Shown: one piece after another, positions 51,396 to 64,000 of the stretch
Numbering within the stretch: position 1 is the stretch's first letter
How the letters are laid out: every line of letters begins with the position of its first letter
Origin: Microcebus murinus
Lineage: Eukaryota; Chordata; Mammalia; Primates; Cheirogaleidae
Assembly (NCBI RefSeq): GCF_040939455.1
Contig: NC_134108.1
Coordinates: 50,591,501 to 50,655,500 of the forward strand
Reading direction: 5' to 3'
DNA length: 64,000 bases
Program-made: the position numbers and the translations under genes
Notes under the pieces: generated by a model
What the model was told of the DNA's origin: nothing
The model's database searches: none
What the model saw: the letters and a program-made list of their open reading frames with translations, nothing else

Positions 51396-52939
51396 TGGTC
51401 AGCCAAAACCGTTTCCTCCTTAAGTGCTCATTGACTATTTGTTTAATTATATATTCAAGGTCTTTTGAGGGTAAGCCATCAAACCTACTGTTCTAGAGTT
51501 TCAGAAATCAGAAACCCTTTCCCAATTTTGAAAATTTGGTCAACATGTGTCCATTTCTGTCTTTTTGACAGAGCAAAGATTATCCAGAAGTTCATAGGAA
51601 ATTATCTACAGAAAAATATGGGAGGTGAAGGATCTAAATATGTTTAGAAGGTGTTCTCTGCCTATCTCTCTCCCCCTGCTTGGCGTTCATAGCCTTCTTT
51701 ATGGTATTTGTCCTGCCCTTTTCAGTATAGACAATATTCTCTTTATGGAGACAACAGAAACCAAATGAAAGTTACCCAGCCCTGCCTTCTCATCCTCTTT
51801 TGTTATATATTACACAATTTGCTCTAAACACTGATGTATCCATTTCTTTTTTTTATGATGAACATAGCTTTACTAGCTTCTTTTACTAACCTGGGCATTT
51901 CCCCAAGTTTTCAGCCTCTTTTGCACTCTAGCTTTCATTGTATAATATTCATTTTCAGAACTTTTCAAGCTCTCCCACACACCCCTTCCCAACTGCACCG
52001 AGCCTCTGGTTGTGGGACCAAATCCACCTTTCCTTGGCATTTAAAAAAATCTGCTTTTTTAAATTCTAGGGAACATGGCTGATCATATCCAGCATTCACT
52101 CTCTCTCTGTCATTGCTCACTCCCGGACAGTTGTCACTTCCCCTCTACAGCCACATACCAAGCCACTCTACCCTACAGGACTCAGACGGTGGTCAGAGGA
52201 GGATTATTCCCCACTGCTTCTCTGCCTTTTCAGGACTGCTCACAGGCACAGGAAGGACTGTCAACTGCTCTGTTTTGAAGAGAATATTCTTAGTAGATAT
52301 CTACGTAAATTATCCCACATATTTCTTCTTTGCTAATCAGTCTATTTTTAATGTGTGTTCCAGATTTTGTACTAAATACCCCAAATTATCCTTTTGATGC
52401 TTCCTTTTATTTTCCTAAAATTCCTTTCTTGCATTTCCCTTCAAGTGTGTGGATTGCTATACAACGGCATATTTTCCTGAATTTTATCAACCTATTCGAT
52501 ATGTTAGTGGGGTATGCCATTTTACGTTTTAGTTCTCTATCTTAGCTCTTGTCTAGGCATAAGACATCTCCAAGTGTCAGTGGGATTGCTGAGACTGTTT
52601 TCCTCTTGTGTCCATGATCCAGGGTAACTTGGTCCTTCCCACTCTCCTTGCTGGTAGAGAGACTTTGCAAGCCATTTGTTTGTTCCTGCTTGAGGCTTGG
52701 TTTACTCTAGAGAAGATCAGGCCCCATCTCCACTATGCCATCTCCTCCTGTGTCGGACCCACTGCCTTTATCATGTCCGGTTTTACAAGTTTATTGGGAT
52801 GGTTTTCCTCTCCTCCCCACCTAACAATTTAAAGTTTTCTTGATGAGAAACGAAGAAAATTTTCTTGATGAGAAATCTCTAGTTACATTCTTCCCAATTT
52901 CAATCAACGCCTCAGGCTTTTACTCCTCACTTGGGAAGC

Positions 52940-53105
52940 AGCACGGTTTGGTGAGAAAAGTGAAGGGCCAGGAACCAAAAGACCCACGTGCTGCCCACTC
53001 TGCCACTTTGGGTCCTGCTCCCATGCCCTCTGCCCCCTGCCTACCTTCAAGGTCTGCTGTGAAGATCAAAACAAGTAGTGCAAATGCAAGCACTCTAGAA
53101 AATAA
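52940..53105 (+). repeat. MIR SINE
   Basis: agcacggtttggtgagaaaa, cactctgccactttgggtcc, then gctgtgaagatcaaaacaag and gcaagcactctagaaa, in MIR order. Confidence 0.65.
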
Positions 53106-54179
53106 AAAATGCCATACAAATACAGATTTTTTATTGTTACAAATGTACAGTAATAACATTTTCATATTTTTTAAAAACAGGGCCAATGGATTTACCTATA
53201 CTCTTATTTCCCCATTATTTTACTATTAAATCTGTTATTTAAAAAAGAGAAAATCTCCTACTACAAATTTTCCTATGATGTGTACTTTGAAGTAAAAAGC
53301 ACACCACAAAAATACTAATAAAACCCAGAAACCCAAATCAACAAAACATTTGACCCCCAAATTCTCTACTCTGTTTCCAATGGCTTGTGGAGTGTTTGAC
53401 AGCAATATAATTGCAATAATGAGGAGATTTTCAGGCCAGGCTGTGGTCTTAAGCTCACTAGGATGTTTTAGCCCTAGGCTCAGCTTCAGGCCAGCACCAG
53501 TCACCCGGGCCAGAGCCACCACTGGAATCCCTTATGCTCAGTCACACACAAATGTGACATTTATGGCATCTGGTACACAATGCTACAAATTCAAAAGGCC
53601 CAGTGTGCTGGGCTAACAAACTGGGGGAGAAGGAATAACTTGGGTTGTCTATTGTCTTGTGTCATTTAGTTAATTAACACCTGTGTGAGCGTGCCTGCCT
53701 CACGACAATTTCTTAGGTATGCGGGAAGGATGTGCTGGACTGCTTTCTGATTTCTTCGGATCTACATGTTGGCTCCTTTGTCTCTGAAAAGCTTTTTGGC
53801 TGTTTGCGGACCGCTGGTTTGCCTACTTCTCTTCCACCTTTGTTCTGTGGATTCAGCCATCCTGCTGTGCTAACTACCTGGTTGAAAAACCAGCACTGCA
53901 CAAATGCTAGAGTCTCCACTGAGCATCCCTCTTACAATCCCATCCTCACCAGCACATCTTGGGTTAGCCCAACCAAGGCTCCTCATCCAGGCCGAATGCC
54001 CACATTGCTAAATGGTGTGAGGCGAGACAACCTGGGACAGAGATATGTATTCATATATATTGAAACACACCTGTCATTTATATGGCTCTTTCCTTCCAAT
54101 AAATTCAAGTGGCTCAACAGACACTATTATGATACCACTCACCAGAAGTCTGTAAAGAGACAGGCAGCCAGATAACATA

Positions 54180-54290
54180 CCTTATTTTAGAGATAAGTAA
54201 ATTAAGACTAGCCACAATTATATATCACTTGTCAGTATTTGGGTACAAGCCCCTGCTCTCATAACCCCTGGATGATTAACGACATCACTC
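54180..54290 (-). repeat. MIR SINE fragment (weak)
   Basis: ttattttagagataagtaaa, ttaagactagccacaatta resembles the reverse MIR core but is strongly diverged. Confidence 0.4.
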
Positions 54291-57200
54291 TCTGTCCTAC
54301 TCTGAAGGAGCAAATGAGGTGCAGAGGAACACTGCGCTGCCATTTAACCCTTCGTGCAACTGGACTCTGCTCCTGGGAAAAGGAGAAATGAGCATGACAG
54401 AGCTGCCTGATCCAAACAGCCTGCAAAATGGGCGCTGGGTCTGGTGAGATATCCAGTAAAGGAGTATTTGGGGGACAATCTAAATATCTGAGGCCAGGCC
54501 TTCTTTGTGTGCTTAGTATCTAAGAGTGAAATGAAAGGCATTACTGCATTTATTCTGCTATGTCAAAGTGTGCTTGCCATGTGGATTGGCATGTGCGGAA
54601 GTGGGGGAGGGACAGGAAAGGGAAGAAAGAGGAGGAGGAAAAGAGTGATGTGCTGCCTACTTCTGCATCAGAGCAGAGCCAGAGAAGCCCCTCTGGCTGT
54701 AGCTGATGGGGCCCAAAGTCACTTCAGGATGTCAGTGTGGGCTCTCTGCCTGATAGGAACAGAGTAACTCAATGAACCAATTAGATTTTCTTCTTTGGGA
54801 AGTTTGGAATCAAGATAATGCCAAGAGACTCAGTAGCGGTGTGGATAGTGGTGGTGGGAATAAAGCCAGAGGAGCACAGAGGAAAGGCGGGGAGCAGAAA
54901 CCACAGGGCAGCACAGGTCAGGAGCTAGAGAGTGGGGACAAGGGAGCTGGAAGAGGCTAGCCTGGAAGCCGAGCTGCAGGGGGTTGCAAATCCTCACTGG
55001 CTGTGCTAAATCAGGAAGCAAGCATGCCTGCTCCTTGGGGCAATGCGACAGCTGCGTTGCCCAGTTACAGCACTGTGGGACCATCTTCACTGCAGGATCA
55101 ATGGCCCAGGCTCCACGGGCATGAGCAGCCGTGGCTATTCCCAGCTTCCTGATTTTTTGGGGCTTCTTGGAGCAAGCCTCCACAATGTTACAAAGACCAA
55201 GAGTCCAACCCAGCTTGACATACTTTCTCTGATTTAATCCTTAACACAATCCTTTGCACGCATTACTCTTCGCTAAAAAAACATTGAGGAAAATCTAGGA
55301 AGGGGCGGTGACTTCAAGGTCCTTGCATTATCGCACAATATCTCCTCCCTGTGGTTAATTACCCTGTACCCTGCTGTGGATGTGGGGTACCCAGGCCAGC
55401 CTCAGAGGTGGGGTAAGCCAAGGGCTGGGAGGTCAGACCCAAGGGCTGGGAGGTCATGTCTTCTGAAGGTTCAGAAGCCAAAAGTTGACACCAGGACATG
55501 CCTCTTATAGACGCCTACATACACCAGCACTACCATTTCTGAGGGCTCCACACAAAGGAAATGTGAATGGTCCCTTGGGTCCTTGCCCACTTCTAAACCC
55601 ACTGCAACCGTCCCCTCCTCATTGACCACCTACACCCCAACTCTCTACTGCCTAAGGTGCATGCTGAGAAACACCAGATCTGCCAATGTTCTGCCCTCCA
55701 AAAGGATTCGGTGGTCAACTAAGCTTGGGAAATGTTGTACACCCTATGTTCCCCTTTGGGGGTGCTCAGTGCACACTGCTGTACTTAAGCCTCTGAGAAG
55801 ATCTGCGGAGAAGAAGCATGTTTAATTTCATTCACCCAGAGTTACCCCAACTTTTGAAAAATAGAACTTTTTTATTAGTAGAATCCTGTAGGAAAACACT
55901 TTGAAAAATGCTACCTTAATGATCTGAATGCATATAAGACAGGTCCAGGACACTTAAGCCTTACCATTTTCCCTTTGATTAAAAATTGCTTCATGGTATC
56001 AGGCCTGGGTCTCATAGCTCCTTAACACCCCAGAGCACCGTCCTGCACATGGGGAGGGTTCAAGACACAACCGTTGGTTGCAAATGAACTGTAGGAGAAG
56101 GTGAAGGTGATTCCCACGCTTGGGCCCCTCTGCTATCAGTAGACTCTGTCCTGCCAGGAATCAAAGTTACTCTTCCCCTCGTGGCATTTTTCTCAGCCCC
56201 CTGCGTCCCCTCGCCTCTGATCAACTTCCTGTGCTTGCCAAAGCCTGGAACCTATTACATTTCACCCTGTGCTTTCAGCTTCTGCAGTCACTACGAACCC
56301 ACTTTCTGTCTTCTCAGCTCTAGTTACCATACACAGCCCATAAGGCTGACAGGATGTCACGAACACCATTACCTATGGTGTGACCTTCCAAACCCTGAGG
56401 CTCCACCTGGGAGCATTTTAGGTCACACCACTGCATTTTCTGCATGACTGATGAGTTCATGAGCATTGCATGGGCAATGAGCTGCCATAATTGAGTGGAC
56501 TCTTCAAGTGCTCTTAAAGCACAACAACGATGACGAATGGTATATCAGTATTTTCATACTTATACACAAAGAACTATCCTTATATGTCAGGCCAAACAAA
56601 AACGTAAGATCAGGAAATACTACTTAAATCAGCCTTGCTGACACACGGATTTTGAAATAAATTCTATTGGTCTATGAGAGTTTTTTTCTATTCCAAGTTA
56701 TATGGATAATTTTATCTCTTGCTTTGGTCATTCTCTGCTGTAGGCCTTTGAGCCAATTCAGTCTTACCAAGAGTGAGCGACACATATATCCTAAAGGGCC
56801 AGAAGAACTATGATCTCAGGAGAAAGAGGGATGATTCACTACTCCCGGACTAAGTAAACTCTTCTAACTGTACCCCTGCATCCTGTAATACATACTTCAT
56901 GGCCTGATAAACCCAAAGGTGGAATGGATGCCCTTAAAACTGTGACTTCTGGAGGGTAACCTAACTCTCCCAAGTCCCACCAGTTGGAAGTAACTCAAAT
57001 ACTCCTCTAAGTCCTGTTAACGTTACATGGTCATTTACCCATCAATCGGATGGGCACAAACTACAAAGGGTTTGTAACAACTACCTAATGAGAAAGCATA
57101 AAACTACCTAAGCTGCTCTCATCTATATTGCTGGACACTGTAGGAGAGCATAGGCTAGGCGTGGCCTTGGCACCATCAGAATGGGCTGCGGAGTGGGTGG

Positions 57201-57419
57201 GCTCCCCAGCTAATTGGGCTTTTTTGCTGAGCCCAGTGAGATGTGAGAGATGAATCTGGATTGGAATTCCATTATGGGTTTTTAATAATTAAACGTTACA
57301 TGTTTGGGACCTCATTCTTCTGTATTACTTTTTAAATATTAATCTATTTACATCAGCTGGACTTCCTGCAGCTAGACACACAGTAAATGGGAGGCACATG
57401 GAGACAGACTACTGTGTTC

Positions 57420-57640
57420 TTAGCTTAAGACACCTTTGATGTTCTCTGACAGTAAACGCGACACTCACCCTCTGTTCAGCCCAACCCTGTACAATAATTA
57501 CCCCACCTTTTAGAAGGTGCCTTGTGCCATTTTTTTTTGCAGCACACTCTCATTCCTTTTTAAATTAGCAAGCAGCCAAATTAATCTTATCTCGAGAGTT
57601 TTAGAATGTCCCTTAAGATCACTGGGGCACCCTGCCCTCT
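57420..57640. promoter_or_regulatory. Candidate conserved non-coding element
   Basis: Repeat-free stretch with ttaaattagcaagcagccaa, aattaatcttatctcgagag (homeobox-type plus GATA-type sites), and cacctttgatgttctctgac. It looks like enhancer DNA, but without alignment this is only an impression. Confidence 0.2.
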
Positions 57641-60624
57641 TCAGAGCCAGGGTTAGAAAATGGATGCGGAGGGTACGTGAGGGCTGCCGTGGGCATTACC
57701 CCTCACTGTGCTGAGACTCCAGCACAAAATTCAAACACTGAACGCACACATAAAAACCTCATTAAGGGCTAACCCTGTTTCACACAGTGCCCTCGCGCCG
57801 CGTCTGGACTTCCCCTCAGGTGCTCGGCAGCGGCTCCCTCCTGGGTGACTGCACTGCTCCTGAGCGCGTCCCTGCCTCCTCCCCTTTCATCATCCCCATC
57901 ACACTCACACAGCAGCAGCTCAGCAAGTCCCCAGGTGCCCCCCTTCCTGCTCTGAGGTTCTGCCGCCTATTCAGCCTCTCCCGCCTCAAGCACAGAGCAT
58001 CCCCAGGACAGAGGCAGGGCCTGCCCCAGTGCCTGGACGCAAACGGCGCTCCCCAAGAAGACAGCCCGAGGCCAGACCTCAGTGGAACGTGGGATTCTGG
58101 GCCAGGCACGAGAGGCAAGGGCTGTCTAAATCAAAGGACAGGGAGAAGCAGCACGGCGGGTGTCCACTGCTTGGGAGATCGTGGCCCCGCTGTCTCCACA
58201 GTCAAGGTAACCATCGGGCTCACATCTGCGCTCGGCCCCTCGCAGAGAGCATCGCAGAACAGTCTCCAATTTGGTTTCAATTTACGGATTTTATTCCCTT
58301 TTAAGACAAAGCTGTCGGCGCAGACCAGACGTGTTACGAGGCTATTTTAAAGAGCAAAACACCATTTTACTTTATACAAAAAGATGTAGGGTTCGAAGCG
58401 GAAAATTACATGGGAGCTACCCCTGTAATCGAAAAAGAGTCTCCCCAGCTGCCCAACCCGTGACCACACAGGGAGCTAGATGTCTGAAACTCCCAAGAGC
58501 TTCGACACAAAAGTCTTCCCCAGATGTCACCATATCTTTCTCTGTTTTACCTCTCTGTGCTAGGGAATGGCGTTTGCAAAATAACTCAATGCAAATGTCT
58601 CCATTACTAGTCTCAGAAGGAGCCTGGGTCCACCCGCCCGTACCATCCAGGCAATGCTTGGTGCCCAGAAGGGCTGGTCCAGGAAGGCGGCAAGTCCTAA
58701 AGCTGTGACTGGTAGTCCCAGGAAGTTGGGTGTCTCCTTCTCTGGGGAAGAACTGGCTCTGCTAGACTTAGGAAAGGACAAATGGAATCCTGGAGTTTAG
58801 AGGAAAGGCTCCAGAGGGCAAACAAAGCTCCAGGCTTTTTGGGTGGATTCCACAATGGCTGAGGCCTCCCTCTTCCTCAGTAAGCAGGCATCTTCGTCTA
58901 ACCCAGAGTTTCAACATCCTTTCCCATCAGTGACAGGGATTCACTTAATTTCTCCTCTTCTTCCAGGACTAACAAGCAGAAGTAAGCCTGCCCCACTCCA
59001 AAGCAGGTGGAAAAGTAGGAAATCTCCCCTGATTCTCTCATCCAGATCTTTCCCTTGGGGAACACCCCATCCTTTGGATAATTCCTGGTTTGAAAAAAAA
59101 AAGCAGCACATGCTATAGGTGGACGGAAGTAATTCGGGAGGGAATGCCCATTGAGCTTTTCACATTTATGAGACAGACTCAAAGCAGGCAGAGAAAGCTA
59201 AGCGCTTTCTGTTTCACCTGATCCTCCAAGCCTGTGGTTTCCTCAAGGAGATTATCTCAGCCTTTGTCCCTCTGATTTTCAAGTGACTTGGAAAGCGTAG
59301 ACTAATAATTCCTAGAAAATACCTAAAAGCTTAATAAATCTATTGTTTAGAGATATCCCACTAATATTCAGTCTAAATCTTTCTTTCCTTAATTTTATTC
59401 CATTACTCCTACCTAATTATACCCCCTGTTCCAAGCTAAATGAATTCCTTCCTTCCTCTGTGTTTATATCCTTCAGATGTCTGAACACCATGATCGTGCC
59501 AACCACCCAAACCCTCAGACCTCACTAATGTGAGCTGTATGAACTATAAACAGCGATGACACAGACAGGCCTGACGTGTGCCTCAGACTCCAGCTGGGTC
59601 TTTCCTGCTTTGTTGGAGCCCAGGATCCTTACCCATGGAGAGTTTTCTAATTATTAGCATAAAAAGGGAAATGCCACTAGGTCAGAACAGTGCACAGTTA
59701 GCAGGAAACAGTCAAACTGATGCTCCCACTGAATTTATAACCAGAAGGAGACAAACCTCCAAACAGTAATTAACTCTAAATATCTCAGAAATTTCCATCG
59801 ATGAAATTTCCATAGTGATTTTTTAAAAGGAGGGGCACACATGAAACCGCTAATGTGATAGATTCATATCAAATTCCCTTTTGATACCAGTTTTACATTC
59901 AGCAAATAACAATTCAGCAATTTTTGGAAGCTCAGAGTCATAATGCGTTGGAGTTGAACTGGCACCAGGGGGTCGTTTCATCGCGCTTTCCAATCAGTGC
60001 AGAGAGCCTGCCACAATAGGCTTGGCTGCTCATCCGAGTCTACCGTGATGCTTCTGCCAATGGGAAACTCACTACTTTACAAAGTGCTCATCCTCCTCTT
60101 AGTACAAACTCTTCATAGCACTGAGAAGAGAACTGCCTTCCTGCAAGCCCTGCCCATGAGCCTGGCCCGCTCTCTCAGAGGCACTCAGAGCACGACAGCA
60201 TCTTCTTTCATACCACTGTCCTTCATATACCTGGCAACAGGGGCACGTGCTCCCTAGGCCTTTTTCTCCCTGGCGGAACATTCTCATTCACTCTTACTGT
60301 CTGTCCTTCAGGCAGTAACATCCAGACCATCACAGTCCGGCTGCTGTGTCTCACACCTCCATTTCATTCGCAGCATGTGACACAAGATGAAACGCAACAC
60401 CCTTTTGAACCTGCATCTCAGAGATCGCTAGAGCTGAGCTTGCAGGAGGTCATGTGGTGTGATTTTGTGATTGCTCAAAAGGTCTTCTTTCCCTATTCCC
60501 CAGGTATGACAGTCTACCTTTTGAGATTTACTTCTTTAGGTTGAAATGTGACATACCTGGGAGTCCCCTGTCAAAACTCCAAATATCCCTGAAAGGGGCA
60601 TGGTTTGAAGCCCCCAGCAGCTTG

Positions 60625-60800
60625 TATGAAGTGATTTATTTGGCAACTTTGGACTTAGACCTGGATTCTAATCCTGATTTTGGTGTTTCCAAGCTGTACA
60701 ACATGTGACAAGCAAGTTAGTTAACCTCTTTGAACATGAAGGAATTTATTAGTTAAGAAGAAGGTTTTGGGGTCTATAAATGAAGATAATATCCATCAAA
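60625..60800 (+). repeat. MIR SINE (diverged)
   Basis: cttagacctggattctaatc, ctgattttggtgtttccaag, gcaagttagttaacctcttt. Confidence 0.65.
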
Positions 60801-61279
60801 CATTAACCAAGCCCCTGTGAACTTATAACAAACCCCTTTTTCTTTCTCCATTTCTTCTCACTTACTAGCTCTACAATTCTCAGAAAACAGGCCTGATTTC
60901 TATCCATGAGTAGAGTGAGTCATTGCTGTAGCTTTTATCAAGGTAGTCATGGAGTGACATAAAACACCTGAACTTGGGTCCAAAAAGTTCAGTCAACAAC
61001 AATTAAATGGTTATGTTTTTAATAAATGTTTTTTTCTGCCATCCCTTTGAAATATTTTGAGACATCACCTTGAAATAAGATCAAAGAGAATCCCTAACCT
61101 AGAAAGGCATGTTTCTCCTATGCCCAGTCTAAAGACCTCTAAGAAACTCTAAATATTGATCTCAGCAGCAGAAATAAAATGTAAGTGGCCAAAGCACTGA
61201 GCCCTGGCTGGGACGGAGGACGCTGCAGGGGGGCAGGCAGCCTGAGTTCCTGCATAAACTCAGCGCCAGGGCTCTGGGC

Positions 61280-61946
61280 CAGGGCTTCCCAAGCTTGAGT
61301 GTGCATCGAAGTCATCTGGAAGGCTTGTTAAAGAACAGACTGCTGATATTTGTACACTAATGTTCACTGCAGCATTATTCACAACAGCGAAAGGGGGAAA
61401 CAACCCAAGTGCCCATCAACAAATGAGTGGATAAACAAATTATGATATATTCATACAATTGAATATTATTCAGCCATAAAAAAGAATGAAGTATTGATGC
61501 ATGCTACAACATGGATGAACCTTAAAAACATTACACTAAGTGAAATCAGCCAGACACAAAAGCCACATGATTCTACTTATGTGAAATATCTAGAACAGGT
61601 AAATTCATAGGGACAGAAAGTAGATTAGAGGTTATCAGGGGTTTGGGGTTGGAGGGAGTGAGGAGTTACTGCTTAATGATAACAGAGGTTCTATTTGGGG
61701 TGGTAAAAAAGTTTGGGAAACAGATTGTGGTGATGGTTGCACAACACTGTGAATGTCACTAAACTGCACACTTAGAATAGCAAATGTTATGTCGCATATA
61801 TTTTACCATAATATAAAAAGAAAACTTTTAACCCACAGATTCCTGGTCTCTACCACCAATAGGTCTGGGAGGGGCCCAAGAATTCACATTTCTAACAAGT
61901 TCCCAGGTGTGCTGATGCTGTTGGAACAGAATTTTTGAAACCACTG
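61280..61946 (+). mobile_element. MER5A hAT element split by an L1 insertion
   Basis: Left part 61280-61345 (cagggcttcccaagcttgag, tgtgcatcgaagtcatctgg, aggcttgttaaagaacagac) and right part from about 61829 (aggtctgggaggggcccaag, aattcacatttctaacaagt, tcccaggtgtgctgatgctg, ending gaaaccactg) together make one MER5A. Confidence 0.85.
61346..61828 (+). mobile_element. L1M-family 3' end inserted in MER5A
   Basis: Typical L1M 3' blocks in order: gcagcattattcacaacagc, acccaagtgcccatcaacaa, gaatattattcagccataaa, acatggatgaaccttaaaaa, gattgtggtgatggttgcac, aactgcacacttagaatagc, ending in an A-rich tail. Flanking 17-mers at 61329-61345 and 61829-61845 match at 12 of 17 bases, an aged target duplication. 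Confidence 0.88.
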
Positions 61947-63574
61947 TTCGAAGCCTACAAAAGGGAGCCAAACAAATCCTTCAAACTCTCCTCTCATCTT
62001 GCTGTGCTTTGCTGATTGTCTAGAAAAACTCAAACTTCTATGCATATATAGCAAGGTCAACGCAGGCTGGAAATAATGAATACAGCTGAGTTTGTCATTC
62101 TACATTCGGGCCAACTTGAGGCTACCAGTGCTGCCCTTTGCTTTTCTTCTGCTTTATCTTCTCACTCAGTTTTGAGCCACTGTTGACCAGTGGGAATGCC
62201 AATAATTAACACCCACTCAAGCAGGGTAGGAACAGGTGCAAGTCAGAATGGGCAGTGGGTGAGTGAAGTCATCCTCCAGGCCTGTCCTCAGAAGTCTCGC
62301 CCCCCCCCAAATCCAAACTCAATACACCAACCATAAGCTATTTCTATTAGGACTTAAAAAAGTGCTTGCTGCTTAAAGTTTCAAAAGAACTTGTGTGCCA
62401 GCCCTCTTGATATTGATCTGGGCGAAATATTCGTGCAGGAGAATAGAGGATATAATACAGATGTCTCATCTGGGGGCTTGTCAACTGCTCTAGAGCTCAT
62501 GTTTCTGGGATTCTCTTTTTTTATATTCTTGGGTTCACCTGAAGTTCACCGGTTTTCCCAATGGTATTACTTAACTTCTTCAAATTTAATATATTTTTAT
62601 TCCTGCTCATTTGGGTGTTGTATTCCTACACATGCACGCTTAATTGAGCAGAGTGTGCTGGACATATTCGATACAGAGGAAACACTGCACAGCTTTGTCA
62701 CCCAGAAGGAACGGCATCCTTGTCACCACCACTGAGTAGCCTGATGCCAGTGGCTGATGAATAAATATGGCAACGAAGGTGAACCCAGTGCTGGCCAGAC
62801 TGGACAGCACACTGGGCCAGTCCTCCCAGTAGGCTGAGGGCAAGTGATAACTTTTATTCAGCAAGCAGATAGTGTTGGTTCCTTTCAATTTGCAGGGCTG
62901 TCATGTTTAAATATGAAAATGTTGCTTATAGCCAAATGTTAGTGACAGCAGCCTGTGGCGTCTATCACGGTTTGCACTCTTACTCCTGCTAAAAATAGGC
63001 CTGCTTTCTCTGGATTCCTTCAAATTCCACATCTGCAGGAAGTTTTTGTTGCTGTTGCTGGCCTTTTTCTTTCTTTCCCAAAGATTACTATTCTTTGGCT
63101 CTGCCAGGGGCCCCTCCCCCTCTCCCTCCCCGGGAGAACGCCATTCAGAAGGATAATAAACACCCCAGGCTCAGACAGACCCACACAGGCCTCACATGGG
63201 TTCTCAGTTATTAGCAAGGCCCCTGCCTCTGAAGTCTTTGGCGGAAAGGGAACTGGGGCAGCTACAAGGGGCAGAACCACCCGACCTGCAGAAGTGCAGG
63301 ACTGGAGGCTGACAGGCTGGCTGGGCAGGTGGCAGGCACAACTGGACCCCAAGGGCTCTGCATTTGGGAGCCACCAGGCAGCACTGGCCCAGCAGACAGC
63401 TCGCTCTCCAGCCTGCTGCAATCATTTTGTTCTCCAGGTACTAAATTCACACTCTACAAATCATAACTATAGTAATGATGCATTTTTTTTTAAATCACCA
63501 GTGGAACATTTGTTCAACCCTTCTCAAGGCAAGTATTCAATTGCCTTTATTAATTCTCCCTATCTCCTGCCCAT

Positions 63575-63575
<1 letters not shown>

Positions 63576-63627
<52 letters not shown>

Positions 63628-63634
63628 GTGCGTG
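63576..63634 (+). repeat. (TG)n microsatellite
   Basis: About 23 uninterrupted TG units, then tgcgtgtgtgcgtg. Several overlapping frames on the plus strand pass through it as (VC)n and are not genes. Confidence 0.97.
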
Positions 63635-64000
63635 GAGAGAGAAAAGGAGATGAGGAGGAGGATGGGCGTGGGGTTGGCCAAATGGCAACGTTGCTTCAAG
63701 TGTGTTCAGAACCAGCCCAGACGATCACGCTTGGAACAAGACCTGAGCACTTTGAGAGGCTCCCAGCGCCTCATGACACATCAGAACCCACCTGATGAGC
63801 TTTTTCTCAGGCTCCGGCTCTTGGGGCTTCTGACTCAGCTCCTCTGCAACGGGCGGGGCCTCCCAGGGCTCGCGTGGCAGCCAGGTAGCGTCTGCCAGGG
63901 CCTCCTGAGCAAAGGCCACACAGCACGTGGATCTCTTGGCTGCTCAGACCTGCTGCTGTGTCCCTTTTCTCCCAGACCACTGCCCCCCGATTCCCTGCTA

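Larger units (their letters stand above)
41866..64000 (-). other. SOBP: SOBP intron upstream of the large exon (partial)
   Basis: No exon encoding the preceding part of SOBP (first zinc finger, or the ...LAFKNNCELL segment) was found by eye in this 22 kb, so it is read as one intron running off the right edge. The part from 42 to 46.3 kb is AT-rich with few recognisable repeats. From 46.5 kb on there are scattered MIR and L2 pieces, listed separately. Stretches not listed separately, for example 51.4-52.9, 53.1-54.1, 54.3-57.4 and 57.7-60.6 kb, hold nothing I recognise. Confidence 0.75.

Noticed and set aside
57787..58350. Plus-strand open frame of 187 codons
   Set aside because: Low-complexity Pro/Ser/Arg content, overlapping frames on both strands; lies in the SOBP intron on the antisense strand.
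62955..63653. Plus-strand open frame of 232 codons
   Set aside because: Runs through a (TG)n microsatellite as VCVCVC; no domain.
41866..64000. Search for further SOBP exons (first zinc finger and N-terminus)
   Set aside because: No stretch encoding CAWCQKVG or LAFKNNCELL-like segments was found by eye; they are probably beyond the right edge.

Overview
This window is mammalian nuclear DNA, most likely from a strepsirrhine primate (lemur/loris group). Two lines of evidence support this. First, the only long coding sequence is the large 3' coding exon of SOBP (sine oculis binding protein homolog), and its product looks very close to the primate protein. Second, the two Alu elements carry a right-arm insert (ttggccaattaatttc followed by tttctatttatag) that I know from lemur-type Alus and not from human Alus. 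Most of the sequence is old, non-coding and built from ancient repeats, as expected for a mammalian gene desert or intron.

Layout, with SOBP on the minus strand (read from high to low coordinates). 64000-41866: intron upstream of the big exon. No other SOBP exon was found here; it holds MIRs, L2-like pieces, an L1 nested in MER5A, (TG)n and (TC)n tracts, and a few stretches that look like conserved regulatory DNA. 41865-39919: the large coding exon, 647 codons plus stop. It carries the second FCS-type zinc finger, a long proline-rich region, two SUMO-interaction-like motifs (VVDLT and VIDLT) and a basic C-terminus. Its GC-rich half forms an intragenic CpG island. 39918-19492: proposed last intron, containing two lemur-type Alus, a near full-length Tigger1 DNA transposon with a dead transposase, and many MIRs. 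19491 to about 18105: proposed terminal exon made only of 3'UTR, with a strong acceptor at the start and an AATAAA near the end. 18104-1: downstream intergenic DNA, with a 1.5 kb GAGAGCAGTG minisatellite (11.84-13.39 kb), an MLT1-type LTR, MER5, MIR and L2 pieces, and L1 remnants at the left edge.

There is one real gene and no operon-like logic. I found no convincing new biological system. The points most worth checking are the higher-order structure of the minisatellite, the gene-end architecture (stop codon 5 nt from a donor, 3'UTR 20 kb away), a protein-like open stretch with an acceptor-like site in the upstream intron (about 48.06-48.33 kb), and several candidate conserved non-coding elements. 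All repeat family calls are from recognition of consensus features by eye; boundaries of the old repeats are approximate.
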